Positions 24,661-36,917 of a stretch of 64,000 nucleotides of DNA are shown piece after piece; position 1 is the stretch's first letter; each line of letters begins with the position of its first letter. Both the position numbers and the translations under genes were made by a program. Below the pieces are notes generated by a model. That model saw only the letters and a program-made list of their open reading frames with translations. It did not search any database and was not told the origin of the DNA. Source of the stretch: Pohlia nutans (lineage: Eukaryota; Streptophyta; Bryopsida; Bryales; Mniaceae); contig CM040097.1 of the NCBI GenBank assembly GCA_022496805.1, forward strand, positions 23,612,072 to 23,676,071, read 5' to 3'.

Positions 24661-24905
24661 AATTTCCAACGCTCCAGCCACGCAAAATAGCTCGCCGCAC
24701 TTCTACCCTAGACAAACAACAACAAGGAGGGGTGTCGCCAAGCACGAGAGACAAGAATGAAGAGGAGGACAATGCGAAATGAAAGGGTTTGAGAGCGCGC
24801 GGGAAAGAGAAGAAAGATGCAGCGCCCTCTTGGATGCCTTTCTAAAACAGCATCCTAGTCTACAGTAAACCCTCAACGGCTTTTCGCACTTTAATGCAAA
24901 TACAT
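24661..24905 (-). other. Probable 5'-UTR exon of the DUF7869-like gene
   Basis: On the minus strand a pyrimidine-rich, more GC-rich leader ends in a strong donor (GGAAATT|GTAAGTTCAG, exon edge at 24661). The nearest acceptor before the ATG is CGCAG at about 22712. The implied intron of about 1.95 kb contains the dyad array and the minisatellite. The exon start is estimated from the TATA tract. Confidence 0.45.
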
Positions 24906-24931
24906 CGGCCACTGTGCAACTGTCAAATTAC

Positions 24932-24947
24932 TATATATATATATAAA
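24932..24947 (-). promoter_or_regulatory. TATA box candidate of the DUF7869-like gene
   Basis: A TATATATATATATAG tract on the minus strand lies about 30 bp before the estimated start of the leader exon and 2.25 kb from the ATG. Confidence 0.45.
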
Positions 24948-25172
24948 TTACATGCTATTGACCACTGTCGTCAGACCACCAAGGTGGCCAACAAAATGTT
25001 TACAATCCGTACATTTGGACTTCAAAATTCTAAAACTTTGGTCCCTACAAATTCACAATGCCACTATGAAAAACGTAAAATTACTGCCTCCGCAAACAAA
25101 AAACCCGCCGCTGCCAATTACAAAAAATCTACCGCCAATAACAACTTCCGAGAGGTGCTGCGTAAGTGAAAA

Positions 25173-25643
25173 CTAAAATTGGCGGTTGCTCCCCACTGAT
25201 GCGGTATCCGATTCTCCAACTTTCGCCATGAGAGGGTGAGATGTGTCCGATGATATATCAATCACTTGTTTGCTCCCACTACCATTCGATTCTGTGAGGG
25301 AACAATCACAAAAGTCAAGTTGCACGCACCCGCAATCCTTTCTTATCACCGCCACGCCGCGAAGTAAATCTGTGGAAGGACGGTTCACAATTCCTGCCAC
25401 TTCAACATATGAAACGCCAGAATGAGCCTCCAACCGTGACATCTCTTCGTCACAGTGGTAGTTCCAAAAGAAATCATCTACGCCACTAACAATCCCTTGC
25501 AACAATGGATGAGGAGGAAGAGTTTTGTTCCATCGACATGCATCCGAATTGTAAACAAAGCACAAGTACCCGGTCAATGAGCCCAAACACATAGGACGAG
25601 GAGGGAGAGAAAGAATTCCATGGGTTGGGTGTCTAGAATCCAT
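25173..25643 (-). CDS. Hypothetical protein ORF, 156 aa
   Basis: I do not recognise it. The frame is long for this AT-rich stretch and looks protein-like: MDSRHPTHGIL start, LTGYLCFVYNSDACRW, DDFFWNYHCDEEMSRLEAH, a Cys-rich block CGCVQLDFCDC, and a Ser/Asp-rich C terminus. No signal peptide or membrane segment is obvious. It lies inside the giant transposon about 230 bp upstream of the TATA tract of the DUF7869-like gene and on the same strand. It could be an exon of a further element gene or a fragment. Confidence 0.4.
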   Translation of the reverse strand: MDSRHPTHGILSLPPRPMCLGSLTGYLCFVYNSDACRWNKTLPPHPLLQGIVSGVDDFFWNYHCDEEMSRLEAHSGVSYVEVAGIVNRPSTDLLRGVAVIRKDCGCVQLDFCDCSLTESNGSGSKQVIDISSDTSHPLMAKVGESDTASVGSNRQF

Positions 25644-26298
25644 GGTAAAAGCTTTGCAAAAACTTCAAAGTTATGGAGGAGGAAGGTTATGAAGAAGGGA
25701 AAACAAGGAGGAAGTGAATGAGGAAGGGAAAGAAGTGAATGAGGTAGGAGAAGAAGCTCACACATTCAAATATTGAAATGTGGAAGGGGGAGAGTACTTG
25801 CACTCTCAATTGAGCTGCCATTCATTCAAAGTATCTAGAATACCCTTGAGAGCACTTGGTACTCTAGGCCATGTACCTTGTCCTCTCACTTGAATGCATG
25901 TATATTGATGGGTATTATTTTTCCATGATTCTATTCAATTCCAAATCTAATCTTCGATTTTGGAATGACAATGATACACACACATCCATTTATTTGTACG
26001 GAAGTAGGTATACAAAAGTATTAAATTTCTAAATGAATGAAAAAACGCATGATAAAGTATATCTTTCCCATGGACGTACGTACATAGATTACATATTAGT
26101 ATGATTTTTAAATCAAATGTATGCAAATAAATTCCTAATATTCATCATATACGATAATATATATAGTACGTCACTAATAATCTTTCATAATTCGTATAAA
26201 ATACAGAATTAATTATTTATGTTTGATTTTGGTAAGACTGGCCATAAGCACAAGGTTAATAAGATGCTAAAATACTCAGTACAATGTGTTTCATTGAA

Positions 26299-26882
26299 CC
26301 CCTAACCGCCCAACCATGCATATTTTGCATGATGAACGGATTTGAATTCCAATTTCTCATCCATCGTGCACTTCTTGCAGTGTGAAAATTCTCCGAAGCT
26401 TTAATGGGGAGTTACTCTCGTGCATGTGTGATCCAATTACAAAGGGGATGACTTGTGAAATCTGAATGCCTCATTTCACGTTGTAGTGTTCCATCCCACA
26501 TTTCAAATATTTTAGTCTAAAAGTGCTCTTGAAAAAATCAACTACTAAAAATAAGCTACCAAAAAATCTCTAAACATCACTACACTTAGAGTGTTACATT
26601 TGAACCCATCCCAACCCCAAAAATTCATTATTGGATTGTCAATATCTTATTAATAGTCGTACTAATAATAATTGTTACAAACGACCGTTACATTTTAAGT
26701 TTGAAATTTAATACACAAATATTGGTGATAGCTATAGCAAATCTAACTGTATGGATAGAATCCATAATCCATAATGTAAATTTTTTATTCATTCATCAAG
26801 TTCAAAATATCCCTTTTAGTTGCGTTCTGTAATGCATCTTAGAAAAACTGCCAAATTTGAAAAGGGTGAGAACATTCAGGGA
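26299..26882. mobile_element. piggyBac-like non-autonomous element (about 584 bp)
   Basis: Left end CCCCTAACCGCC after TGAA (mutated TTAA). The right end has ACATTCAGGGA before TTAA at 26883-26886. Same subfamily as 7042, 8038 and 30198. Confidence 0.6.
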
Positions 26883-27521
26883 TTAAACTATTAACAAGTC
26901 TATACTAATCATACAAAGTGTTGTTTGAATTGACATGATGACAAACTGTAAACTCTACATCTTCGCATTTTCTATCCAAGTGATGAACATTTTTGGTTTT
27001 AAATGATGACAATTAAATTCAAGAAACTATTATACCAGTTGAACATAGTTTGAGTGGCATGTAACATGTGATAGCATGGTGATGTACGTTGCAATGTGTT
27101 CTCAGCTGCTATAGACATATATTTCCTCTGAATATAGCTAGTTCAAAGATAGGCTTCACAGACCAAAAAATCGCCTCCTATACACTTGTCTTCTGATTTT
27201 TTTCTTGTTAGAATTTGTAAGACAAGAACTTCGAATTGAACAAATCATTTGCATCAAGCAATTTGGGATACATTTTTTTCTCCAAAACATCATCTATACG
27301 CTGACACAAAGGAAAAGTAAAAATAGTTACCACCGCACAAATATCATATTATTGAGAATTTTTGCAATCTTTGAGACAACATGCTAGTTATTAAAATAGA
27401 AAAAAATAGAAATTATAGAAGTCAACAAAAACAATGCGCACATACTGATTCTATAGTAAGGGAATTTTAAAAGTTGTTGTTACGCATGTATAAAACAATA
27501 TCACTCTAGAGATGAAACGGT

Positions 27522-27542
27522 TTATCTTTGAGTCAAAGACAA
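27522..27542. repeat. Isolated, decayed copy of the 21-bp dyad
   Basis: TTATCTTTGAG followed by TCAAAGACAA. It differs from the consensus at the CpG positions as TpG/CpA, as expected for deaminated methylcytosine, plus one further change. Confidence 0.6.
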
Positions 27543-30197
27543 AAACAAGACAGCAAAAAGTCTTGGTATAACAAATATGGCCAGAAACGAAATAATTTCA
27601 TAATGGTCATAGGATTACTCATTGGAACCTATGCTCATGGAGTCTCCCATTCAGAATCTAGAAATTTCATCTAGTATATATAAATTCCAGAATATTATTG
27701 TATATAGTAGTTGGAATAAATTACTATTTATAGGGTGAATAAAGTATATTTAACCTATAACCTAGGAATATATCTAGAATTCTAGGAAACTGGTTTTAAA
27801 AAACCGTACATTATTATTTTACTTATATCAATTTCTAGTTAGAACTTTGTAGGTCTAATGTATAAAAGACACCCTATATTTTTTGGGTGAACATAGTGAA
27901 CTATTCTGTTGATAATTAATTTCCTCGAAGAAATCAAAATTTAATATGCTTTAATATAAAATTAGAAATTTGAAGGAAAAAGATGTTAATTGTCAAGAGT
28001 TGAATGATTGTGCATTATTTTGAATATTCAAGGGTTTGTTGATTAATTTACTTAGGATTCAATAAATTGTCATCGTTGTCTTCAATTTAATTTTTACAAA
28101 TAAGTATGACACTCCAATGTTTATATTCTAAGAAATTTCCCATAATGCAACATAATATATAAATAGCACTTACCTACATGATGGTGTAATTCAATAGTAC
28201 TATCCTAGGTACTTAATTGTGTAAAATCATGTACTATCTTCATCCTTTCATATGTTAAGAGGACAGTCATGACGTACTTAATAAATACTCTATGCATATC
28301 TAATGATAGAACTCGATGTACTTATAGGAGGAGGATGCATCATCAATGCGAGGATGAAAATCTTTAATGCTTGAATGAAATTCATCAATGCTTGGAGGAA
28401 AAATCATCTAATTTTTTGGCAGGTTGTCACCAAGTTGTTGTCCTCTCTAATGATTGGATTTAGTCATACTTCATTATTCGTTTTGCTAAAAATAAAAATG
28501 AGGTCATTGTTTGAAAAAAGGAGGTCATTGTTTTCACTATTTTCACAACTTCTCTCCATAATCTCATGTTCTTTGTTTCTGTGCCTTACTCTCGAGACAA
28601 CAACTTGTTGCATTGGAGGGTACTACGTTTGCACGCTCTTCCCTCCATTACGGGTGATTAATGAAGCGTGCCTCGAGTTCATAATACTTAAAAAAAGAAT
28701 ACTTTAAAATCATACAATAGTTTGGGTTTCTTTTATACACTATCGATATTTCGTAACCATCTTGTACCCAATGGTACATTAAAAGTTTTCAAAGTACTTA
28801 AAAATCCTCATTTAGTGAATTTAAAAGTATTTACCAATGAATTAAGCTCTTGTATTCGTATTTCCAAATTTCCAAATTGGGTAATTATGATTGGTTAAGA
28901 TTACACAAAACTTCTAGAATTGATAAATGGATAAATTTCATAAAAAAAAACATCATTCCTTTTTTCAATATAGAAATTATTATGCCAGTAGGACTATCTC
29001 ATATATGTCTATTTTGGAAATGCGATAGTCAGATTCCATTTTTTTGCGAATAACATGCATCGAACAACAGTAGCATGGCCTTTCATTCTCAATTTGATCG
29101 AAATATGGACAAAAATAAACAGAACTCAAGATGATGTAATTTTATAACCATCTCTGAAAACCATCGTTCTTAACTGATTCAAACCCTTCTCGTATTTTCG
29201 TCAATGATTGGATGAAGGTCATCCAATTTTTTGGACATGATTGACCAAATTATTAAAATCCTATTTAATGTTTAGGGTTTAGGGTCACATGAGTACATAA
29301 TTATTCTTCTAGAAATACAAATATAGATTGAAGTATGTCAAGTTCTAAACCAAGCCGAAAATTGTATAGATTGAGGTTCAAAAGTGGCATTGCAAAAATG
29401 AGGTCATAGATTTAACCCTTTAGTACCCAACTGACCACATTATAGTGGAACTTCAAATTTGAAATTTAGATTACATTACAGACCTTTTAGAAAAAAACTT
29501 CAATATGGAATTGTACAACTATCAAAATATCTAATAACAGAACGCGAAAATACTAGATAATATTTGAAAATATTGTAAATACTTACAAATGCAACACATG
29601 TATGTATTCTGCAGTATTTTTTGTGTTTGGAAGTTTGTTCAGGTCTCCAAGGATTGTGTTCTTTTTTTCATCTTCCATTACTGAGTGTGTGTAATTTCCC
29701 CTTAACTAATGTACACACTATTGTCAAATTTTAACGTATACAGTTTTAGCTAAATCGTATTTGGATAAGTCACTTATACTTAAAATTCACAATAATTATG
29801 TGTGAGTCTATTCTTGATATGAAAGATTGCAACAGAGAGGTGTGGACATAGGGCATAGCTGAACTGCCTTTTTTTCATTTTTAAAAATTTAACCCAAATT
29901 CTATTTAACCTTGAAGGCACACACCCCCAAAATCTCATTTTTATGCGTGCATTATATAGGTCATATACATACTATAATCTTCCAATCCCTCCATTGGATG
30001 ATTCACAAATTTTTATAAAATGTACGCTCCTCAGTTGAGAATAGAATTGTACGACAACTTCCTATTTTAACCAGCTTGATATTATTTAGTCTCAAGCACA
30101 ACGGAACAATCCACTGAAATCGAGTGCTCTCAGCTACAGTACCCTCAACACTAAAGGATTATTTAATGGGATACCAAGTCTTCACTAAATCACTTAA

Positions 30198-30784
30198 CCC
30201 CTAACTGCCTGAGCGTCCATTTTTTGGACTATGTACAGATTTCATCCATAATTTCTCATCCGTTATGCACTTTTTGCAGTGTGGAATTTTTACAGTAGAT
30301 TGTATGGGAAATTAGCTTCATGCATATTTGATCCGATTAGAAAGGCTGGGGATGATTTGTGAATTTTTTATGCCTCATTTCATGTTGTAGTGATTCATCC
30401 AAAATTTTGAAGATTTCAGTGTAAATGTGCTCTAAAAAAATTCAACTCATACAATTGAGCAACCAAAATATCTCCAAAAATCACTACCCTTAGAGTATTA
30501 CATTTCAACCAATCACAAAGAATTTAATCCCTAGATTTAAATATCTAATTTGTCAATATCTTATTTGTAATTGAATTACAAAATAATTTTGAATTTCACC
30601 TTTCAAATTTCATACCAAATTATTGGTAATAGCACTCATAGATCTAACCGTATGGATAGAATCTAAAATTCATAATGTCCAACTTTTATTCTTATATCAA
30701 GTTCAAAATATCCCTCTAGGTTGCATTTTATATTGCATCTTTGCAAAACTGCCGAATTTGGAGAGGGCTCTAGGCATTTAGGCG
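30198..30784. mobile_element. piggyBac-like non-autonomous element (587 bp)
   Basis: TTAA 30194-30197, left end CCCCTAACTGCC. Right end GGCATTTAGGCG, TTAA 30785-30788. Confidence 0.7.
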
Positions 30785-31248
30785 TTAAGATTACATCATT
30801 TGGAATTCATTCCAACAAATTTATTAAAAATTAATTATAATATTAACTGTAACCAAATTTAGAGTAAATATCTAATTTCATCTTTCAAATTATATTTTAA
30901 TAAAGCATTCGTGATAGTATTGGTGAATCGAATCGTACGGATTCAATCTAAAATGTGTAATCTATAAAAATAAATTGGTACACCAATTCTAAAGTATTCT
31001 ACCCAACAAGTTTGACATAATTGCATTTGGAGGCCCCTCCAATATTATCAACAGCTCTCCATGGCAAGAAATTTATTGCAATTAGTACAAAATTTAATAG
31101 GCTTACAAAGGTGACTTGGATGAAAGTGATGCGACGGAGGTTGTATGAGAAAGTTACAAGGCTTTGAATCTGTTTGTCATCCAGTTTATGGATGTTGGGA
31201 CATTTAGGGGTTGAAAATGATAGAGTTTCCGTCATTAGTATTGATGAA

Positions 31249-32078
31249 CCCTTTGACGCGCCAGCGTCCATATTGTAGACGCTGTATGAATTCTGACGCG
31301 TCCCTTCACTTCATACGGTGATATTTTTCATCTATCCAAAATTCTCTTGCTTCTAGTGCTACTTAAGTACCATTTGTACGGTATGCATCTTCAAAATAAG
31401 ACGTTGTGAATTTTTGAAAAATTACAAAAGTGGTTTCTCAAGTGGTTTCTGTCAAGATTCAATCTGAGTTCAAAAAGTGAGACCTTACACATGATTTTCC
31501 ATTATAAGTATACCGTAGTAGGAAGGCAGGGTCGGCACTTTGGTGTCGAATAATTAATAAAAGTTCAAAAAGTAGGGGTCGGCACTTTCAAAAATAATTA
31601 TTAAAAATTCGGCTATTAATAACTAACATTAAATTTTACTAGCAGCTAAACATTTTCCTTTGTTTTTTGTCTACAATTTTTGTTGACTTTATTTTTGTTG
31701 ATTTCGACAAAACACTTGATAAATTTATTTATTTTTCCGGCATTTTTTTGGGGAATTATTTTCTGCCGACCCTGCCTTCCTACTACGGTAGTCAAATAAT
31801 GGAGACCATACCATCTTGTAGTGCGTGTTATTCTAGTTTCATACAATAATTTTCAATTTTTTGCAAGAAATTTGGGATTTTTAATTAAATTTCAAGCAAA
31901 AACCTTGCAAAATTAATTAAAAAATATTAATAATAAATTTGATGAATCCAACTGTACGGATGGTATCATCATGTTGACATTTACAACTTTTCTTTGTACA
32001 TCAACTCCATTTTCGTTTTCCATGAACCATTTTATATCAAATCTTTGAAAATAGTTTTCAATCGGGACGTTCAAGGAT
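31249..32078. mobile_element. piggyBac-like element interrupted by another MITE
   Basis: Left end CCCTTTGACGCGCC after TGAA. Right end GACGTTCAAGGA before TTAA 32079-32082. Without the 280-bp insertion at 31511-31790 its length (about 550 bp) and sequence match copies 4922-5465 and 13103-13640. Confidence 0.65.
31511..31790. mobile_element. 280-bp MITE with 27-bp perfect TIRs nested in a piggyBac-like element
   Basis: TACCGTAGTAGGAAGGCAGG starts the left repeat (31511-31537), and its exact 27-bp inverse ends the element (31764-31790). The flanks read AAGTA and GTCAAATAATGG, which adjoin in related uninterrupted copies. A TA duplication is compatible (Tc1/mariner-like), but the exact boundary is ambiguous. 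Confidence 0.75.
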
Positions 32079-32129
32079 TAAACACACAAATAAAAAAAAT
32101 TAAAAAAAAAAAAAAAAAAAACTTTTAGC

Positions 32130-32746
32130 AAAGGGCGGGCAGTCGCTTACCTGCCCGTTGATCTCCTCCCCTCTCCGATGGAGCTAGGGTTTGGAGCTCT
32201 CCATTCCGTCTGGGCTCTGTCTGTGTTTCTGAGCTCCGTCTGTGCGACCCCTTCCCCATTCTGCGTGTGTGTGTCTGAGCTCCGTGTCTGAGTTCCGTTT
32301 GTGCGACCCCTCTCCCATTCTGCGTGTGTGTTTCTTACTGTCGTCCTGTGTTTCTTGCTCTTGTTGTCGTCGTTTCTTTCTTCCTGGGCTCTCTTCTCTC
32401 GCTCTTGTGCGCTAGCCAGATTTTCTGTGGTTTCTCTCTTCCTGTGCTACTTCTGATTTTCTGTGGTTTCTTGCTCTTGTTGTCGTTGTTTCTCTCTTCC
32501 TGCGCTAGCCAGATTTTCTGTGGTTTCTTTGTCGTTAGTGGTCTACTGCAGCGTGGGGTTTTAGCAGCGTGGGGTTTTAGCAGCGTCAATTGTTTAGGAT
32601 TTTAGGGTTTGTTCAGGGTCCGGAGTTTGGTGACACTGGAGGACGCTGGTGCCGCAAGTTCGTGACGTGGAAGGCGCAGCGGTGAAGTGGTGACGGTGGA
32701 GGGCTTCAGTGTTACATTGCTTTGAATTGCCTTCTTCATTAATCAG
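32130..32746 (+). other. Probable 5'-UTR exon of the ParB-motif gene
   Basis: A pyrimidine- and G-rich leader with repeated CTCCGTSTGTGCGACC and GCTAGCCAGATTTTCTGTGG motifs. It ends in AATCAG|GTAATT (donor at 32747). The start is not defined. The acceptor TGTGCAG ending at 34369 lies 10 bp before the ATG at 34380. Confidence 0.5.
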
Positions 32747-34369
32747 GTAATTCTCAATCCATGTTTTATCTTTTGTCTTTTAAGATAATTGTTAACCCAT
32801 TGTGGTGGTGCATGGCCGTTCTTAGTTGATGGAGTAATTCTAGTATGTTTAGTGGCAGTTCAGCTGTAGGCTTACTGGCCATGGCGTGAATTTGAATTAT
32901 ATGTCTGAAATTGAAAAGGATCAAGATTGATACGTTCAGAGCTCATTCTGGATTCCATGGGTGGTGGTGCATGGCAGTTTGGAGTTTAGTGTGTGATTTG
33001 TCTAATTAATTCCATTAACGAATGAGACTTCGCCTTGCTTCCTTTGAATTGGAGATTTAGAGTCATGGAATTCAGCATTGGTGATTCAAATTTCTTATAA
33101 ATTGAGTTATGAACACACTTTTCCTTACTGTATTCCTGTATGAACTGTATTGCTGGAGTGATTTGTCCAGTTAATTTCGTTCACGAACAAGACCTCAACT
33201 TTAAATCATCTGCGAAATAAGTGCAAGTACCTCCACGTCGCAGATAATTATCTTCGACTCCAAGATAATTATCTTCGACTCGAGGATCGCTATCTGCAAA
33301 GGAAGATGTAATTACTTCTTGACACAAAGATAACTATCCTCGAGTCGAAGATAACAACCTCGATATTCCTAAAAGTTACTAAAGAGTAACATAAAAATAT
33401 CCTAGACTCAACGGCTAAAACCCAAGAACCAAAAATACCAACTATAAATTAAAAAATATCAGATAAATTCAAGAAACATTAAGTCGGAAAAACAAAATTT
33501 ATCCTCGACCCGACGATAAATATTCAGAGCAAACGCAATGAAGATAAAAAAGCCCACTCCTCTGAAGGCATATCCTCGACTCAAAGATACATTCTGAAAC
33601 AAAACAACAAATCATCAACCCGACAGGCAGCATTATCTTCAAGTCGAAGACAGTCCAAGGACTAAACCGTAGCATGATCCGAAAAAACATTCCGCAATTA
33701 GGGAGACAGTACCATCTAAATCATAGAGTTATCTTCGAGTCGAGGATAATAGTCAGGAAACGCAATCCAACAACAATAGGAATAGGCATTTCCACTGAGT
33801 AAATCTTTGTAACGAGCAAGAATACCCTTAACCCGAGGATAACTGTCAGACACCAAACTCCAATACCAATAGGAAAAGGCATTTCAACTGAGGAATTGTT
33901 CGTAGCCAGCGAGTATATCCTCGACACGAAGATAAATCAAGGGTCTCAAATTGATAGACATAAGTCTCAATGATAACAAATACCTCTCTTCAACGACGAA
34001 GGGAATCGAATGAACAGAAAAATCTCAATGTCACAAGTAATTCCAACACATTATCTTCGAGTCGAGGATACTTTCACCAGATCCTCGACTCGAAGACATG
34101 CATTATTAACTGCAGAGAAGAGATCAGTGAGACACCAAATGTATACCACAACTACTTCGTGAAACCTCCATGCACCAAAATGATAACGCAACATACGTAA
34201 GAGTAATGCGCCCTGCCCCTTGCACATCTTCGACACGAAGATGTACCCGGACCAAAGCAATAGAAGATAGCAAGTTGAATTCATGTGATAATCCAATATA
34301 TCCTCGACTCGAAGATACCTGAGTATTGCAGACCCTCTAACAGTCAAGCTGCAACGATGTCCTGTGCAG
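32747..34369 (+). other. Probable 1.6-kb 5'-UTR intron carrying the second dyad array
   Basis: GT at 32747 and AG at 34368-34369. All dyads upstream of the coding region lie inside it. Otherwise it is AT-rich with no coding frame. Confidence 0.5.
33248..34318. repeat. Second dyad array, about 13 copies
   Basis: Same 21-bp unit as at 22722-24103. Starts lie near 33248, 33269, 33334, 33499, 33570, 33633, 33729, 33823 (degenerate), 33915, 34051, 34080, 34224 and 34298. These copies are more diverged than in the first array. Further copies lie in the next two introns (near 35820 and 35981; 34-bp-scale spacing not kept; near 38234 and 38359) and in coding sequence near 38879, 38968, 39583, 42022 and 42452. 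Confidence 0.85.
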
Positions 34370-36122
34370 GTCTGTTGAAATGGCTGAATCAGACAACTAC
34401 GACTACTCGTCCACAACACCATTCATGGAGCCATTCCAGAATCCACTCGGAGAGACACCGTTCATATACGATATGCCGTCCAACTACGAATCCCTGTGGC
34501 AGTTCAAAGACTGCGTTGCAGCCTAGACATTTGGGTTCAGCCGCTTTAAGAATTATGTGTATCTCAGGCATCGTGAGCACAACAGTCCGAACTTCCTCGT
34601 GTGGAACAACAACGAGAAGGTCATGTTCATCGAGCAGCACCACAAGGACTACATTTTCATAGCCCTCCAGGCAGTCGACGATATGGGCCGTGCTCAGCAA
34701 CACACCCATTCCCTGGTCATCAAAGTGCACGACCGGGGAGCAAAATTCGACATGGACGCGCTCATGGATTCTCTGCAGGACTTCTCCACGCCAGAGTTGG
34801 CAGACCCGTTCAGGACAAATTACCTCCCATGGCAGTGCGCAACGGTCGAGGCCCTGGTTCGCAAGCTCGGCCACGTCTTTCAGGCACTGGACAGGTACGC
34901 ACTGCAGAACTGCATCCCGGCCTCCTCGGCAATCCAAACCAGGCGACTCCGCCAGCCAGATGCAGCTGACGCCAACCGTTCGCAGTCGGGAACACCTCGA
35001 GCAGACAGTAGAGGAAGCGTCGGTAAGAGAGCCCGTTCGAACCCCCGAGTGTCGACTCCCGGCACCGCAGCAGCAGGTGAATCAAGTAGGAAGCGGAGAA
35101 AATCAACGCCTGCCGCAAGACCGTCAATCGCCGGGAGCTCAGGATCAGCATTGACGACGGTGCAGGGGAGACACAACCAGAGTGCAGACCCCGTGCCTGA
35201 GTACCTGAAGTTCGACGAAATGAGAAAAGATTTCTGGGACAAACACAAGGCCTGCTATGTGTTTGATGAATTATCGTACAAGGTCTCCATCGACCAATGC
35301 TTTCTTGCCAATGACGAGTACGTCATCAGAAAGCTAGAGAAGGAAATTGTGGAGGACTGCAAGAAGGAGCTCGTTCAGCTTGCAGATATCAGACAGCGAC
35401 AAACCGTCTGCCTCACTCCTGTTGACGAGAACTTCAAACTGCTGAAGAGTAAACCAAAGAAATGGGAGGATATCGAAAATGGCCGCTTTATGATTATAAA
35501 TGGTCAACACAGCATCACCGCATCAAAAGAACTGCAGCGTGAGGGATGCGGGGAGACTCGACGGAATGAGTTGAGGACGTGGAACGCATATATTGTGTGG
35601 ACTTTGGACACTGTCCAACTGCACAACATCTCCAAGTTCTACAACTCCACAAACCACCTGAACCACGCGCGGCCAACATGGGGTAACCAGATCATCAGCG
35701 GTCGCAACATCTGGCTCCACTGCGGGAGGCCCACCAACATTGCTACGGAGGCAGCAACGAGACATAACGGTGCGGTGTTATCTCAGTCGAAGTACCACGT
35801 AAGTCCCCCTTCTCTGTGCATATATCCTTGACTCGAAGATACGGGCTCTCGCTCAACCCGCGACTTCATCTCAACGACACCATGTACATTTCTGTAGATT
35901 AGACACTTAGCTATGCTAATAGCAATGCAAATGTGGAATGTGAAACTAAGTCCTCCCCTTTTGTATAGGTACGGCAGTCAATATCTTCGCCTCGAAGATA
36001 ATCACGCCAGTTCCCCCGGCAGTTGTCTGTCTCTAACAACTGTTTCGTTATTCGTTTGGTTGCAGACATTCACCACCTTGATCGTCGGCCGGTTCCAGAG
36101 TATCAACCCAGACAAAGAAGGA

Positions 36123-36917
36123 GGGTGGTGGCACACTACACTGGGTACACTTTGGGCACATTTGTGAAGTACTTTCGGTGTACGTTGTTGTCTGTGTGTA
36201 CATATTATACTTCTTTTGGATGATCGTAGCCGTTCATTTCAACATCGCGCTTCACCTGTGATTAGATTCCAATCCGCCAATAGCAAAACATGCCACTAGC
36301 TATTGTATGTATTCAGATCGGGTTCTACCTACATTCGCCGGTCTTTCTGTAAATGATTCCGCGTAGTACTTTCAATGGCGGCCGCATCAAATCCAAAAGT
36401 CCACTAAAACGGCAATTCAGGGTTATTCGGCCGTTAGCCAACATAGAGCACGCGTTAGTAAAGCCGCCTACGTAGGAAAATCACTCTTATTCCCTTTTAT
36501 TTTTGGACTTTTTGGCTGCAGAAAAAACAGCCATACGGCAGCATTTTTTTCGACGACAAATCAATCTATTGCTAGTTTTCATTCGGAGATCCCTTGCCAT
36601 TGATGAGCCACATTCCCTGCAAGAATATCACAGTAATACCAAAGCTCTACGTACAAGAAAATAAGTACTTTTTAGAGTTTTCCAGAGTCTGATATACTTT
36701 ACAATTCTGGAAAAGTACTACATACACGACCCCGTACCCATTTTTTTGTGATATTAGCATTTCAACAAAAACGCATAGCACTATTCCAACCAATTATCAT
36801 GATTAGAAACGTGTAAACATGTTTTTTTCTTAACCAAACATAGTACTTTATGGAGGGTACTTCCTGAAAAGTACTTTTTTGACATACTTTTAGCATAGGC
36901 GTAGTGTGCCACCACCC
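36123..36917. mobile_element. 795-bp TIR element inserted in an exon of the ParB-motif gene
   Basis: Ends GGGTGGTGGCACACTAC and the exact inverse GTAGTGTGCCACCACCC (17 bp). AGGA flanks both sides (36119-36122, 36918-36921). Removing the element and one AGGA rejoins GAC AAA GAA GGA to AGT ATT GTG in frame. No transposase frame is inside. The superfamily is not assigned; 4-bp TSD and G-rich ends. Confidence 0.85.

Larger units (their letters stand above)
25700..32120. other. AT-rich spacer between the two divergent gene sets of the giant transposon; no gene seen
   Basis: About 6.4 kb of A+T-rich sequence containing the piggyBac-like copies and nested MITE listed separately and one decayed dyad. 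Open frames are short or lie in repeats. It ends in an A-rich run near 32091-32121. Confidence 0.5.

Noticed and set aside
28375..28707. 110-residue hydrophobic frame in the AT-rich spacer
   Set aside because: Low complexity, no homologous feature, and no promoter or splice context.
30999..31271. 90-residue minus-strand frame
   Set aside because: It overlaps the edge of a piggyBac-like element, and related copies do not keep the frame.
36123..36917. Ordinary intron
   Set aside because: It has exact inverted ends and a direct duplication, and its ends are GGG...CCC instead of GT...AG.
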